Shown piece by piece: positions 63,880-64,000 of a DNA stretch of 64,000 nucleotides (positions within the stretch are counted from its first letter, which is position 1; each line of letters begins with the position of its first letter). Source of the stretch: Bacillota bacterium (lineage in GTDB: Bacteria; Bacteroidota; Bacteroidia; Bacteroidales; Bacteroidaceae). The notes beneath the pieces are model-generated. The model was not told the origin of the DNA and did not search any database. It saw only the letters and a list, made by a program, of their open reading frames with translations. Both the position numbers and the translations under genes were made by a program. The stretch spans positions 156,441 through 220,440 of the forward strand of contig JAMPFD010000002.1 of assembly GCA_023664625.1 (NCBI GenBank), read 5' to 3'.

Positions 63880-64000
63880 TTATATGAGTTTTTTTTTGTA
63901 GGTGGTGAATGTTTGTACTTTATTTGTCTGACTACTGTGATATGCCGGTATGATTAACTCTACATTTATAAAACGATTGAAAGGAATATTTCTCAATATG

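Overview
The window reads as a chromosomal stretch of a Bacteroidales bacterium, most likely Prevotellaceae (Prevotella/Segatella-like). The clues are start codons without Shine-Dalgarno sequences, many promoters of the Bacteroidetes type (TTTG, about 20 nt, TAnnTTTG), a lipoprotein TamA homologue beside TamB, a lon-tgt-lptG gene order, DUF5020, DUF3822 and GIN-domain (DUF2807) proteins, and an OMP_b-brl-type outer-membrane receptor. Host genes look close to half G+C by eye. No species can be assigned from sequence alone.

Layout. 0-9.7 kb (mostly minus): TamA-like lipoprotein and TamB, then rluA-type pseudouridine synthase, fabG and a TetR regulator. 9.8-17.1 kb: initiator tRNA, a CNNM/CBS membrane protein, tRNA-Gln, and the plus-strand series rsfS, ftsH, cdsA and M18 aminopeptidase. 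17.2-21 kb: two repeat elements, an acidic-tailed unknown protein, rarA and an ECF-like sigma factor. 21.1-29.7 kb: lptG-tgt-lon (minus), trmN6 plus a shortened TrpF-like protein (plus), and dnaK (minus) behind a possible sigma-54-type promoter. 30.4-31.4 kb: a WGR-domain protein.

The exceptional region is 32.0-42.6 kb. One AT-rich gene (32504-42394) encodes a 3296-residue protein with an RNA-polymerase-like active-site signature: RxPT, then about 35 residues later TGSDFDID. This pattern matches the double-psi-beta-barrel, single-chain virion RNA polymerases of crAss-like phages. The first ~215 residues look like a separate host-type helical protein fused in frame. No capsid, terminase, portal or integrase gene accompanies it. 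The segment lies between 72-bp direct repeats of the 3' end of the neighbouring RelA/SpoT-type gene: an intact gene end at 42483-42554 and a diverged, stranded copy at 32037-32108 that still has a terminator-like hairpin behind it. This is the architecture expected when DNA enters the 3' end of a gene. It is the best candidate for a previously undescribed system: a chromosomally captured phage-type RNA polymerase.

42.5-64 kb: RelA/SpoT homologue (hydrolase motifs intact, synthetase motifs eroded), a glycine-zipper lipoprotein, a three-gene sugar-oxidation-type cluster (zinc alcohol dehydrogenase, amidohydrolase, aldo/keto reductase), DUF5020, thioredoxin, FMN reductase, EFR1-type flavodoxin-ferredoxin protein, a DUF3822-rsmD-dnaG run, a RecD-like helicase, an outer-membrane beta-barrel receptor, and a sigma / anti-sigma / secreted-protein / GIN-domain cell-surface cluster.

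Two dispersed non-coding repeat families run through the intergenic spaces. One is a MITE-like element with TAAGTAACT...AGTTACTTA termini (three full or long copies, a 70-bp internally deleted copy and a lone end). The other is a palindromic family built on AAAGGTNACC/GGTNACCTTT (four loci, one of them a perfect 37-bp inverted repeat). Base composition, alignments and promoter calls were made by eye; no searches or foldings were run.
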